The notes under the pieces are model-generated. The model saw only the letters and a program-made list of their open reading frames with translations, did no database searches and was not told the DNA's origin. Below, in pieces: positions 1-7,283 of a DNA stretch of 10,927 nucleotides (its first letter is position 1; each line of letters starts with the position of its first letter). The DNA lies in contig JAEZKI010000271.1 in the NCBI GenBank assembly GCA_023415525.1, positions 1-10,927 of the forward strand. Direction: 5' to 3'. A program made the translations under genes and the position numbers. The stretch comes from Bacillota bacterium. Its GTDB lineage: Bacteria; Bacillota; Clostridia; Lachnospirales; Cellulosilyticaceae.

Positions 1-56
1 TTATTTAGGTTACCATGAACAAGGAATAAAATGAGGGTGAAGAGAAGGGGAAAAGG

Positions 57-746
57 ATGAATGTAGTAGAACTAAAAGGCATTACCAAAAAGTATCAATT
101 AGAAAAAACGGAATTTTTAGCTCTTAAAGGCATTGATTTAGTTATTCCAGCAGGTGATTTTACAGCCATTGCAGGGTGCTCTGGAAGTGGGAAATCCACC
201 CTACTCAACCTGATTGGGTGCTTAGATAATCCCACCACAGGGTGTATAAAGCTAATGGGGACAGAGGTCAGTCAGATGAAGGATAAGGAATTAGATGATG
301 TTCGCTTATTGACCATAGGCTTTATCTTTCAAACCTTTAACCTGATTCCTGTTCTCAATGTCTATGAAAATATAGAGCTCCCCTTATTGATTCGCCATGA
401 TCTTTCCACAAAGGAAAAAAAGGAACGCATTGAAGAGTTGATGATTAGTATTGGTTTACAGGATAAAAGGAGAAATAGACCTTCAGAACTCTCTGGGGGA
501 CAACGTCAACGGGTGGCCATTGCCAGAGCCTTGGTGACAAAACCTAAAATTGTTTTAGCCGATGAGCCTACGGCCAATCTGGATTCCCATACGGGCATTG
601 AGATTATTGAACTGATGAAAGAAATTAACCAAAGGGAAAATACAAGTTTTATTTTTTCGACCCATGACCCCAAGATTTTAAAACATACCCGTCATGTTAT
701 CTGGTTGGAGGATGGGAAGATTAAGCAAGGTGAGGAAGAGAGATGA
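57..746 (+). CDS. ABC transporter ATP-binding protein, LolD/MacB type
   Basis: Cytoplasmic ATPase that should power the two permeases encoded just downstream. At 229 aa it is a normal-length single nucleotide-binding domain. Visible motifs are Walker A GCSGSGKST (residues 40-48), Q-loop Gln92 in FIFQTFNLIP, signature LSGGQRQR (145-152), Walker B IVLADEP (165-171), D-loop NLD (174-176) and switch His203 in STHD, so it looks catalytically intact. The Q-loop context and the GCLDNPTTG stretch (54-62) are typical of the LolD/MacB/YtrE family, which works with FtsX-like permeases. The ATG is preceded by purine-rich AAGGGG about 6 nt upstream. Its stop overlaps the next start by 4 bp (ATGA), indicating translational coupling. 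Family assignment is firm. The substrate cannot be read from the ATPase. Confidence 0.95.
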   Translation: MNVVELKGITKKYQLEKTEFLALKGIDLVIPAGDFTAIAGCSGSGKSTLLNLIGCLDNPTTGCIKLMGTEVSQMKDKELDDVRLLTIGFIFQTFNLIPVLNVYENIELPLLIRHDLSTKEKKERIEELMISIGLQDKRRNRPSELSGGQRQRVAIARALVTKPKIVLADEPTANLDSHTGIEIIELMKEINQRENTSFIFSTHDPKILKHTRHVIWLEDGKIKQGEEER

Positions 747-1981
747 AGCTTTTAAAACTTTCGTATAAAAATATAGTCGTTAATGGTTGGCGTTCCTTTA
801 CCTTAGGCTTCTTTATCTTTATGGCTACCCTTATTGTCATCTTTTTTAATGCCATTGCCTTCACAATTAAAGACAATATGTTACAAGCCGTTCGCTATGA
901 ATTAACTGCTGACCTGCAAATTCGTCCTGGGGATACTACAGAGGAGGATCTCTTTAGCATTGGAGCCACTTGGGAGGATATGGTCTATCTTGAAAGAGAA
1001 GAAACAGAGGCTTTAGAAAAAATCTTAGACTATGCTTTAAAACCAGATAGCTATACCCCGGTGATTCGTTTAGGGGCTAACTTAAAATATAATGAAAATG
1101 AAGCTAATGCCATGATGATTGGCTTGGATTTAGACTCTAAAACCTACCAACAAAAACAGCATCTGGTAGAAGGACGTTATCCTGAAAAAGCCAATGAAGT
1201 GGTCCTGAGTAAAAGTCAAGCCAGTGACTTAGAGGCTCAAGTAGGGGATACGATCTTAGTCAATGCTTTTGACAAGGAAGATGAATGGATTCAACTAGAA
1301 GCCAAGGTGGTAGGAATAGGGGATATTGAGTTTTTAGGTAGCTTTGGCTTTGAACTTATCTATATGGATATTAAGAATGCCAGAGAGCTAAGTGGTCTAG
1401 AACTAGGAGAAGCCACGGACCTTTTGGTTTATTCCTCAGCACCTGATATTAAAAAAGAGAAGGAAAGATTGGAAAGCCTTATAGATGCTCAAGGCTCAAA
1501 AGGCGTATATAAGATCACCCAGTGGCAAGAGATGGGAGGCTTTTTAAAGGCTATTATGATGATGATTATAGGAGAGCTCTATGCCTTTATTGGTATTTTT
1601 ATGGTGATTATTGGTGTTCTTATTTTAAACATCATTGCCATTGTTCTCACGGAACGGCGAAAAGAAATAGGTACCTTGCGAGCTATTGGGTTTAATAGGC
1701 GACAAGTACTTATCCTCTTTGTAAGTGAAATGGTATTAGTAGCAGTTATAGGGGCTGTGTTAGGAGAAGGGGTAGCACTTCTCATCCTTCTCAAGTTAGG
1801 GCAATATACACTGACCATTTATCCACCTATGGACAATATTATAGGGACCAGCTTTAGGTTAGGCTTTGAACCCCTTAGTCTTTTGCAAACGATGGGAATC
1901 ATGTGCCTATTCACTTTGGTAACAGCTTTAGTGCCTTGCTATAAGGCCACGAAAGAACGCCCTGTTGAAATCTTAAGATAG
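743..1981 (+). CDS. ABC transporter permease, FtsX/MacB-like (first subunit)
   Basis: Integral membrane subunit of 412 aa with type VII (MacB/LolC) topology. One membrane helix near the N terminus (about 19-41) is followed by a large extracytoplasmic domain (about 43-265) of the MacB periplasmic-core kind. Three more helices follow (about 270-302, 322-350 and 382-401). The cytoplasmic loop after the second helix carries the family hallmark EIGTLRAIGF (308-317), which contacts the ATPase. The C terminus ends with the typical P-x-x-x-A-T-K-x-R-P-V-E-I-L-R pattern (398-412). The start overlaps the ATPase stop by 4 bp. MacB-type permeases move substrates from outside the membrane bilayer by mechanotransmission rather than through a closed channel. 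Here it probably pairs with the dissimilar permease next door. Antimicrobial peptides, lipids or lipoproteins are possible substrates, but this is only inference from the family. Confidence 0.92.
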   Translation: MKLLKLSYKNIVVNGWRSFTLGFFIFMATLIVIFFNAIAFTIKDNMLQAVRYELTADLQIRPGDTTEEDLFSIGATWEDMVYLEREETEALEKILDYALKPDSYTPVIRLGANLKYNENEANAMMIGLDLDSKTYQQKQHLVEGRYPEKANEVVLSKSQASDLEAQVGDTILVNAFDKEDEWIQLEAKVVGIGDIEFLGSFGFELIYMDIKNARELSGLELGEATDLLVYSSAPDIKKEKERLESLIDAQGSKGVYKITQWQEMGGFLKAIMMMIIGELYAFIGIFMVIIGVLILNIIAIVLTERRKEIGTLRAIGFNRRQVLILFVSEMVLVAVIGAVLGEGVALLILLKLGQYTLTIYPPMDNIIGTSFRLGFEPLSLLQTMGIMCLFTLVTALVPCYKATKERPVEILR

Positions 1982-1992
1982 GAGGGAAAAAG

Positions 1993-3348
1993 ATGAGTGT
2001 GATTTTAAAAATAGCCTTTCGGAATATGTTCATGCGTAAAAAACAGTCTTTTTTAATTGGCTTCACTCTTTTTATGGTTACCTTTATTATTTTGTTTGCC
2101 AGTTGTGTTTTAAATGGGATAGAGGCTCAAGTTCTAAAAAATTATTTAGGGGTACAGGCAGGAGATGTGATTGCTATTTGGAAGCCAATTAAAGAAAGTA
2201 GCAATATGAGTCCTGAAAGACTTTTGTTTTTTAGAGGCTCCTCCATTGATCAAGAGGAAAGTTATGCCAATCGCCGTTCCCTCTTAGCTCTTAAAAACCA
2301 CTTACAAATCTATAAAAGGGATATCCAACAAGTCTTTTTTAATATACGCTACAAGGTCGAAACGCAAACTAAGAAAAAGAAAATAGGCAATAGCCTTTAC
2401 AGCTTAACGGCAGAAAATGCAGCCTGGATGCTTCAAGAAAAGACTATTGAATTAGAAGAAGGGCAACTCCTAAGTGAAAAAGGCGTATGTATGAGCCAAC
2501 AAAAATTAGAGGAGCATGGCGTTAAACTAGGTGATCGCATAACCCTTAGAAGCTTAGATAAAGATAATGTGGAACGGACCCTTCTGGTTACTGTTACAGG
2601 CGTTTATAGGGATAAGGCAGATTATGAAAATGGCTATGTGTTTATGAGTGAGGACATGGCCAGGTATTTAACAAGCTATAGTCATTCAGAATATGATATT
2701 ATCCGTATTTATCTCCACAAGCGTAGTCAGGCCAAGGCCTTTAGTCACAAATTGGAGGCTAAACTTAGGGCAGAAGGGGATGTCCTTTATGCCGAAGACT
2801 ACCTAACTTCTTCTATTTTTTATACCCGATTCAATCAAATTATGAAGATGATTTATAATGGCTTTTTTGTTTTTGTATTACTCATTATTGCAGTAGGCCT
2901 GAGTACCTCTATTCGTATGAATCTTTTTTCGCGAATGGAGGAGTTTGGGACCTTAAGGGCCATAGGTTATAGCAAGCTAAAGTGTTACGGCATCATCTTT
3001 TTTGAAGTTTTGCTATTAGCTTTTGCAGCTTTAGGTTTGTCCTTGATTTTAACGGTTGGCTTGGTATTGCTTTTAGGGAAAACAGGGGTTTATGTGGGGG
3101 CAGGGGCACCCAGCTACTTTTTTGGGGGACCTTACTTTTATCCTAAGCTGAAGGGGAATGACATTCTTTTTAGCCTCGTTACAATAGGTCTTTTTGCCCT
3201 AACAGCCACATTGAATCCAGCACTTAGATTACTTTACCAAAAGATTGCAGATCTTATGGCTAAGAGACTGTTAAAAATCCATCCCATTTGGCAAGGGGTA
3301 AAGGGATGTTTTAGAAGTAAAAAGGGAGGTTTAGAAAGTGAAAAATAA
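1993..3348 (+). CDS. ABC transporter permease, FtsX/MacB-like (second, divergent subunit)
   Basis: Second permease, 451 aa, with the same layout as its neighbour. There is an N-terminal helix (about 18-40), an extracytoplasmic domain (about 42-280), and helices at about 288-308, 330-362 and 390-410. The FtsX-family cytoplasmic motif is present as EEFGTLRAIGY (316-326). It differs from the first permease in three ways. The external domain is poorly similar. A Gly/aromatic-rich external loop (about 364-388) lies before the last helix. The usual P-x-x-A-x-x-x-x-P-x-x-x-L-R ending is replaced by a longer basic tail (about 415-451). A strong GGAGGG site lies 6 nt before the ATG, 11 bp after the first permease stop. 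It is most likely the partner in a permease heterodimer. The 3' end overlaps the adaptor gene by 11 bp. Confidence 0.88.
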   Translation: MSVILKIAFRNMFMRKKQSFLIGFTLFMVTFIILFASCVLNGIEAQVLKNYLGVQAGDVIAIWKPIKESSNMSPERLLFFRGSSIDQEESYANRRSLLALKNHLQIYKRDIQQVFFNIRYKVETQTKKKKIGNSLYSLTAENAAWMLQEKTIELEEGQLLSEKGVCMSQQKLEEHGVKLGDRITLRSLDKDNVERTLLVTVTGVYRDKADYENGYVFMSEDMARYLTSYSHSEYDIIRIYLHKRSQAKAFSHKLEAKLRAEGDVLYAEDYLTSSIFYTRFNQIMKMIYNGFFVFVLLIIAVGLSTSIRMNLFSRMEEFGTLRAIGYSKLKCYGIIFFEVLLLAFAALGLSLILTVGLVLLLGKTGVYVGAGAPSYFFGGPYFYPKLKGNDILFSLVTIGLFALTATLNPALRLLYQKIADLMAKRLLKIHPIWQGVKGCFRSKKGGLESEK

Positions 3349-4765
3349 GAAATGGGTTATAGGAGCAAGCCTTTTGTGCTTGATTAGTTTTTCAGTTATT
3401 TTATGGGCACAAAAAGGAGAACGTGATAAAGAAGGCAAGCTTTATGGGGAAACAGGGCCTATTGTGGTCATTCAAGAAATCACAAGGGGGGAACTTAAAG
3501 AGGTTTTACCTCTCACAGGGGTAATCACCGCCTTAGATAAGAAGACCCTTTATGCAGAGACAGAGGATGAGGTGACTATAGTTCCTAAACGAATAGGAGA
3601 TTCCGTCAAGAAAGGGGAGGTGATTTTGAGTCTTAAGGGCGAAAACCAAGAAGCCACCTTAAGACAGTTAGAGAATCTCGAAATCGAAATAAAAAATGAG
3701 ATGTTAACCCTTCAGACCTTAGTGGATGCAGATAATAGTGCTCAAATTATAGCGGGTATTGAAACACTGAGCAGTATAGAAAAGGGTCAAAAAGACTTAG
3801 ATGAAAACTTGCGACGAATAGAAGAGAGCATAGCACTTGCTAAAGTGGATTTAACAAGGCTGCAAAAGACAGAGGCTACGAATGAAGAACTTTGGCAAAA
3901 TGATCTTCTTTCTCAGGATGCCAAAGAAAAATTAGAAAAAGAAGTGGCATTAAAAAAAGAAGAAGTAGAAAGCTTAAAAGGTCAGCTTGCCTTATTACAA
4001 GAAGAAAAAGGACTCTTAGCTCTTCAAAAGGAAAAGGCCGACTATAACTTAGAGGTGCTACGTAACCCTCAAATCAATAAAGATGTTCAAAAGCAAGTAG
4101 AGGCTCAGCAAAACAAGCTTTTAATCCTTCAAAATAAAAAGAAGGATTTGGAGGAGGAGCTACTAAAAATGCAAACACAAATTCTTTCTCCTATGGAGGG
4201 AGTAGTCGCTAAGCTTTATGTCGAAGTGGGTCAAAAGGTAAAGCCAGATGAAGCCCTTATAGAAATCGTAAATGATGAAAATCTGATTATAAAGGCCGAT
4301 GTTGCACCCGAAGATAGCTCCTACATTGCCTTAGGTCAGCCTTGCCATATGGAATACTTGGGTAAGGAGCTGGTGGAGGGAGAGGGGGTTATTAAACGGA
4401 TTGCCCCTCGTGTCATTACCGAAGAAAAAGGGAATGGCTCCGTTAAAAAGAAGTTGCCTATAGAAATCGAACTAACAAGCCTGAGTCAAAAACTTCTAGA
4501 TGGTCTAGAGGTAGATATAGAAATCACCACTTTAAGCGTTAGTGATGGCCTTATTATTCCAAAGGCCGCCATCTATAGAGAAGCCATAGAGGCGTACTAT
4601 GTCTATGTAGTAGATGAAGAGGGAAAGGTTGAAAAAAAGAAGGTAGAACTTAAAGAGAGTACAGAGGATCAAGCTGTAGTTGAAGGGGTTATAGAAGGAG
4701 AGAAACTTATTGTAGAAAAGGGAGAAGAAGTAGGAGTAGGTAGCTTAGTAAGATACTCTTTTTAA
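3338..4765 (+). CDS. HlyD/MacA-like membrane fusion (efflux adaptor) protein
   Basis: Adaptor subunit of 475 aa, anchored by an uncleaved-looking N-terminal hydrophobic helix (about 6-24) and otherwise extracytoplasmic. The order is: first half of a lipoyl-like domain (about 68-104, with [15 protein letters not shown]), a long charged coiled-coil hairpin (about 105-282), the second lipoyl half (about 283-312, with [18 protein letters not shown]), then beta-barrel and membrane-proximal domains (about 313-475). This is the MacA/HlyD architecture. Translation starts at GTG 3338, 8 nt after GGGAGG and inside the end of the second permease gene, so it is coupled to it. The first in-frame ATG lies much later and would remove the anchor. 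In Gram-negative relatives the hairpin tip docks TolC. Here the tip is only partly conserved (see findings). Expected role: assembling with the two permeases to form an export conduit or to present substrate. Confidence 0.9.
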   Translation: MKNKKWVIGASLLCLISFSVILWAQKGERDKEGKLYGETGPIVVIQEITRGELKEVLPLTGVITALDKKTLYAETEDEVTIVPKRIGDSVKKGEVILSLKGENQEATLRQLENLEIEIKNEMLTLQTLVDADNSAQIIAGIETLSSIEKGQKDLDENLRRIEESIALAKVDLTRLQKTEATNEELWQNDLLSQDAKEKLEKEVALKKEEVESLKGQLALLQEEKGLLALQKEKADYNLEVLRNPQINKDVQKQVEAQQNKLLILQNKKKDLEEELLKMQTQILSPMEGVVAKLYVEVGQKVKPDEALIEIVNDENLIIKADVAPEDSSYIALGQPCHMEYLGKELVEGEGVIKRIAPRVITEEKGNGSVKKKLPIEIELTSLSQKLLDGLEVDIEITTLSVSDGLIIPKAAIYREAIEAYYVYVVDEEGKVEKKKVELKESTEDQAVVEGVIEGEKLIVEKGEEVGVGSLVRYSF

Positions 4766-6849
4766 GCTAAAACGTATTGATGGGTTAGTTGCTCCAACTT
4801 TTCAGAAAGGGTCAAGAGGCTCTGGGAGGTGGCTAGCAGCCCTTCAAGAGTAGCAACTTCTGAGATAGCATGGGCTTGAACCTCCTGGGTAGAGGCAGTA
4901 GTTGTTTGGGCAAGGGAATAGATGTTTTGGATGGTATTAAGGACATCGTCTTTGGCAAGGACTACCTCTTGCAAAAGAGTGGTAATAGTGACGATAGAAG
5001 TTTCAGTAGAAGAGCTTGCCTGCTTAATTTCACCAAAATATTCTTGGACACGACGAAGGCTAGCCTCTGTCTGCATTTGATCTTTTAGAAAACGTTGGAC
5101 TTCGGCAGTTAAATAGTTAATGGAGGTCCTATTTTCTGTTACAAGCTGTTCAATTTCAACGGCAAAGCGAGAAGAAGTATCGGCTAGATGACGGACTTCT
5201 TCAGCCACAATAGCGAATCCCCTACCATTTTCACCTGCTCTTGCGGCCTCAATAGAAGCATTAAGGGCAAGAAGGTTGGTCTGACGGGTAAGCTGTTGAA
5301 GGGTAGACAAAATATCTTGAATACGGTCAGATTTTTCACCAATATAGTTAACGCGTTCTCTAAGAGTATAGAAGTTTTGGGTATTTTGGATGACCCAGTG
5401 ATTAAGCCCTTCAATACGTTGGATGCCTTTATGGATAATGGAGCTTACCTCATGGCTGTTTTGAAGAATAACCTCTTTAATTTGAGTGGCTGACATAAGC
5501 TTTTCTTCTAAGAGTGAAGAAGACTCTAGGCTGTTTTTTACATGATTCATTTGAAAACTGGCACTTTCTGCAATGCCATGGGCAAGAGAAAGATTACGAT
5601 TACCATAGGCATTGCAAGAGGTGACGATGTGCTGCATGATTTCAGCATCCTCCATCAATTCCTTGGAGGTGGATTGAAGACTTCCCACAGAGAGCTTAAG
5701 GCTTCTCACTAATTCATTAATGGCAGTAGCAATTTCAAAAAGGTCTCGCGTTTTTATTTTTTCAGTAGGAATGGATAGGGCCAGGTTACTAAGCTTAATC
5801 TGATGTAAAGCCTTTAAAATAAAGTGAATAGGACGCAAGAAGTAAGAGGCGTAAACCCATCCAACAAGGAGGGCAATGGTAAGTAGGAGACCGATTGTTA
5901 GAAGAAGGGGTAGAACCTCTTTTTTTAGTCTTTCTTGGATGTAAGAGGTTTTAATATAGGAAATGGTATTAAAGCTTGAGAGGCGCTGACCACGGTAAAA
6001 GGTGTAGCTCTCATTATCAAGAGAAGCAGTAAAGCTACTGGCCTTATTATTTAAAATCTGGTCACCCCCTGAGAGAAGAGCTACTTTATTATTAATATAC
6101 GCTTTATGGGTGGCATTAATAATAATGCCTTTATCTAGGTACATCATAACCTCTACATAAGGGTGTTGAAGAGCAGAAGTTGCTGTGCTATAGAGGTAAC
6201 TCGAAAAGTCAGCCATATCAATATCCATATGAATTGCGCCTAAGAAATTTTGCTTGCTGTCTAGAATGGGGCAACCTAAAGTAATAATAAGGCGCTTTGT
6301 GAGATGATCTTGGTAGGGATTAGTAAGAAGTATTTCTTTTTTGCTTTTTTCTAAGCTATAAAGATAGTTACCTTCAATATCTGACTCTGTAAATTTGGTC
6401 ACCTGATCTTTAGAATAGCCTAAGATAAGAGGAGAATCTTCAAGACAGATATGCAAACCTACAATAAAGGGATTTTCTTCTGTCAAGTTTTTGAGTTTAG
6501 CTTCCATATCCTCCTTGGCTAAAGGGCTGGTCTTATAGATACGAAAGAAGGTATCTTGGCTAAGGAGTTTTAAATGTTGAGATTGGGTGTGTAAAATACC
6601 CTGATATTCCTCAAGAAGGGAAGCATTAAACTGTAGGGCAGTACCTTGAATTTCTTCCTTAAGAGAATGAGAGGTACGATAAAAAAGAGTAGAGGCTAAG
6701 AGGGCTAGAGGAAAAATAGAAATCATGAAGCTTAGGCCAATAATGCGACTCATAAGACCAAAACGTATCCGTTTAGAAGGTTTAGAATACTTTTTAGAAA
6801 AAGTAAAAATTTTTTTAAAAGAGGGGAAATGCAGATGAGATAATAACAT
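4762..6849 (-). CDS. Methyl-accepting chemotaxis protein with extracellular sensor domain
   Basis: Membrane chemoreceptor of 695 aa that relays ligand binding to CheA/CheW. A basic cytoplasmic N-terminal tail (1-32) precedes helix 1 (about 36-56). An extracellular sensor (about 58-305) follows, with features of a double Cache fold such as the strand GAIHMDIDM (204-212). Helix 2 (about 313-335), a HAMP domain beginning at the conserved RP (339-340, to about 390), and a long helical signalling hairpin complete it. The kinase-control tip is highly conserved: [18 protein letters not shown] (523-540) and [15 protein letters not shown] (542-556). The arms of about 150 residues suit a long-hairpin receptor class. 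There is no C-terminal pentapeptide for CheR/CheB tethering. AAGGAG lies 5 nt before the ATG. It is transcribed alone, facing the efflux operon and diverging from the B12 operon. The ligand is unknown. Confidence 0.96.
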   Translation of the reverse strand: MLLSHLHFPSFKKIFTFSKKYSKPSKRIRFGLMSRIIGLSFMISIFPLALLASTLFYRTSHSLKEEIQGTALQFNASLLEEYQGILHTQSQHLKLLSQDTFFRIYKTSPLAKEDMEAKLKNLTEENPFIVGLHICLEDSPLILGYSKDQVTKFTESDIEGNYLYSLEKSKKEILLTNPYQDHLTKRLIITLGCPILDSKQNFLGAIHMDIDMADFSSYLYSTATSALQHPYVEVMMYLDKGIIINATHKAYINNKVALLSGGDQILNNKASSFTASLDNESYTFYRGQRLSSFNTISYIKTSYIQERLKKEVLPLLLTIGLLLTIALLVGWVYASYFLRPIHFILKALHQIKLSNLALSIPTEKIKTRDLFEIATAINELVRSLKLSVGSLQSTSKELMEDAEIMQHIVTSCNAYGNRNLSLAHGIAESASFQMNHVKNSLESSSLLEEKLMSATQIKEVILQNSHEVSSIIHKGIQRIEGLNHWVIQNTQNFYTLRERVNYIGEKSDRIQDILSTLQQLTRQTNLLALNASIEAARAGENGRGFAIVAEEVRHLADTSSRFAVEIEQLVTENRTSINYLTAEVQRFLKDQMQTEASLRRVQEYFGEIKQASSSTETSIVTITTLLQEVVLAKDDVLNTIQNIYSLAQTTTASTQEVQAHAISEVATLEGLLATSQSLLTLSEKLEQLTHQYVLA

Positions 6850-6879
6850 AGTTTCTCCTTTTGATTTGTCATAAAGACT

Positions 6880-6897
6880 TTAATAGAGCTCTATTAA
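6880..6897. repeat. Perfect 18-bp palindrome upstream of the chemoreceptor gene
   Basis: TTAATAGAGCTCTATTAA reads identically on both strands, with no spacer. It lies about 30 bp before the chemoreceptor start and 20 bp before its ribosome binding site, so it falls in that gene's promoter or 5' leader. Its size and dyad symmetry suit a dimeric repressor site. As RNA it would form a hairpin with little loop, and no T-tract follows on the coding strand, so a terminator is unlikely. An operator role is inference. Confidence 0.4.
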
Positions 6898-6982
6898 GCG
6901 TGTTATAAAGACTAAACTTATAGTAAAGGAGCAAGGTAAAATCTATATTAAATTAAAGTAAAATGTAGTTAAAGAATGGTGG

Positions 6983-7011
6983 TTGTTTATCCTAGTGGAT
7001 GTGTGTATAAT
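6983..7011 (+). promoter_or_regulatory. Sigma-A-type promoter of the B12 operon
   Basis: A perfect -10 box TATAAT (7006-7011) is preceded at exactly 17 bp by TTGTTT (6983-6988), which matches the first three bases of TTGACA. Transcription would start near 7018, about 30 nt before the riboswitch aptamer, which is where a promoter for this leader is expected. Confidence 0.7.
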
Positions 7012-7020
7012 AAGGATAAA
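6986..7020. repeat. Inverted repeat overlapping the B12 operon promoter
   Basis: TTTATCCT (6986-6993) and AGGATAAA (7013-7020) are exact 8-bp inverted copies separated by 19 bp. The left arm overlaps the -35 box and spacer. The right arm begins directly after the -10 box, at the expected start point. Half-site centres are 27 bp apart, more than two helical turns. The placement suggests a possible operator, but chance in AT-rich DNA is not excluded. Confidence 0.35.
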
Positions 7021-7045
7021 TAAAGAACACAATAGAATAATGAAA

Positions 7046-7200
7046 TCTATAAGGTGCTTATATAGCTTAATAGGGAAATGCATTGTGCTGCAGCCCCCGC
7101 TACTGTAGACGAGGACTTTTATTCAAAATGCCACTGTGCCAAAAAGGTATGGGAAGGGGAATAAAGGGATGATTCGTTAGCCAGGAGACCTACCTTAATG
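7046..7200 (+). promoter_or_regulatory. Adenosylcobalamin (B12) riboswitch aptamer
   Basis: The leader RNA contains the conserved cobalamin aptamer elements in the right order: AAGGTG (7051-7056), TAGGGAAA (7071-7078), GCAGCCCCCGCTACTGTA (7090-7107), GCCACTGTGCC (7130-7140), GGGAAGG (7151-7157), GATGATTCGTTAG (7168-7180) and the B12 box AGCCAGGAGACCTACC (7179-7194). The closing stem pairs 7050-7056 with 7191-7197, including one G-U pair. Cobalamin riboswitches of this type bind adenosylcobalamin and switch off downstream B12 genes, which fits cobQ-cbiB-cobD. The segment between GGGAA and GCAGCC is short and lacks the usual AATCC element (see findings). A bulged hairpin follows at 7206-7234 and a terminator at 7261-7283. 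Confidence 0.93.
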
Positions 7201-7205
7201 GAGGC

Positions 7206-7234
7206 ATTACCCTTTCGGTGGGAAAGGTGGTAAT
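7206..7234 (+). other. Leader hairpin between aptamer and terminator
   Basis: ATTACCCTTTC (7206-7216) pairs with GAAAGGTGGTAAT (7222-7234). The stem is 11 bp, closes a 5-nt GGTGG loop and has a 2-nt bulge (7227-7228). It lies 9 nt after the B12-box closing stem, in the expression platform of the riboswitch. It may stabilise the ligand-bound state or act as a spacer helix. Which state favours it cannot be told by eye. Confidence 0.5.
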
Positions 7235-7260
7235 AGAAGCTTGCATAAATGGCGATCTCT

Positions 7261-7283
7261 AACCCCTTTTTAGGGGTTTTTTT
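7261..7283 (+). terminator. Rho-independent terminator of the riboswitch
   Basis: AACCCCT (7261-7267) pairs with AGGGGTT (7272-7278) around a TTTT loop, and the run of seven T (7277-7283) follows. It sits about 65 nt after the B12 box and 167 nt before cobQ, so it is best read as the switchable terminator through which bound cobalamin blocks transcription of the operon. No simple antiterminator complement of the stem was found by eye. Confidence 0.85.

Noticed and set aside
2..34. Eleven in-frame codons ending in TGA at 32-34 that could be the tail of an upstream gene
   Set aside because: Only ten residues (YLGYHEQGIK) are visible, too few to tell a real gene end from chance. Gene spacing would be plausible, but nothing identifies it.
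31..60. Nine-codon mini-ORF (MRVKRRGKG) whose stop overlaps the ATPase start
   Set aside because: It has no ribosome binding site of its own and consists of the purine-rich Shine-Dalgarno region read as codons.
4870..5088. 72-codon plus-strand frame
   Set aside because: It is antisense to the chemoreceptor C-terminal coding region, with no ribosome binding site or recognisable motif.
5188..5493. 101-codon plus-strand frame and the 76-codon minus-strand frame at 5184-5414
   Set aside because: Both are shadow frames within the most conserved part of the chemoreceptor signalling domain and have no sensible protein features.
6850..6982. Search for a sigma-A or flagellar sigma-D promoter for the chemoreceptor on the minus strand
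   Set aside because: Several TATA-like boxes exist but none has a matching -35 at 16-18 bp, and no TAAA...GCCGATAA pattern was found, so no promoter is called.
7176..7263. GTTAG (7176-7180) as a possible antiterminator partner of CTAAC (7259-7263)
   Set aside because: Only five base pairs, and the first segment belongs to the conserved aptamer core. Too weak to call without folding calculations.
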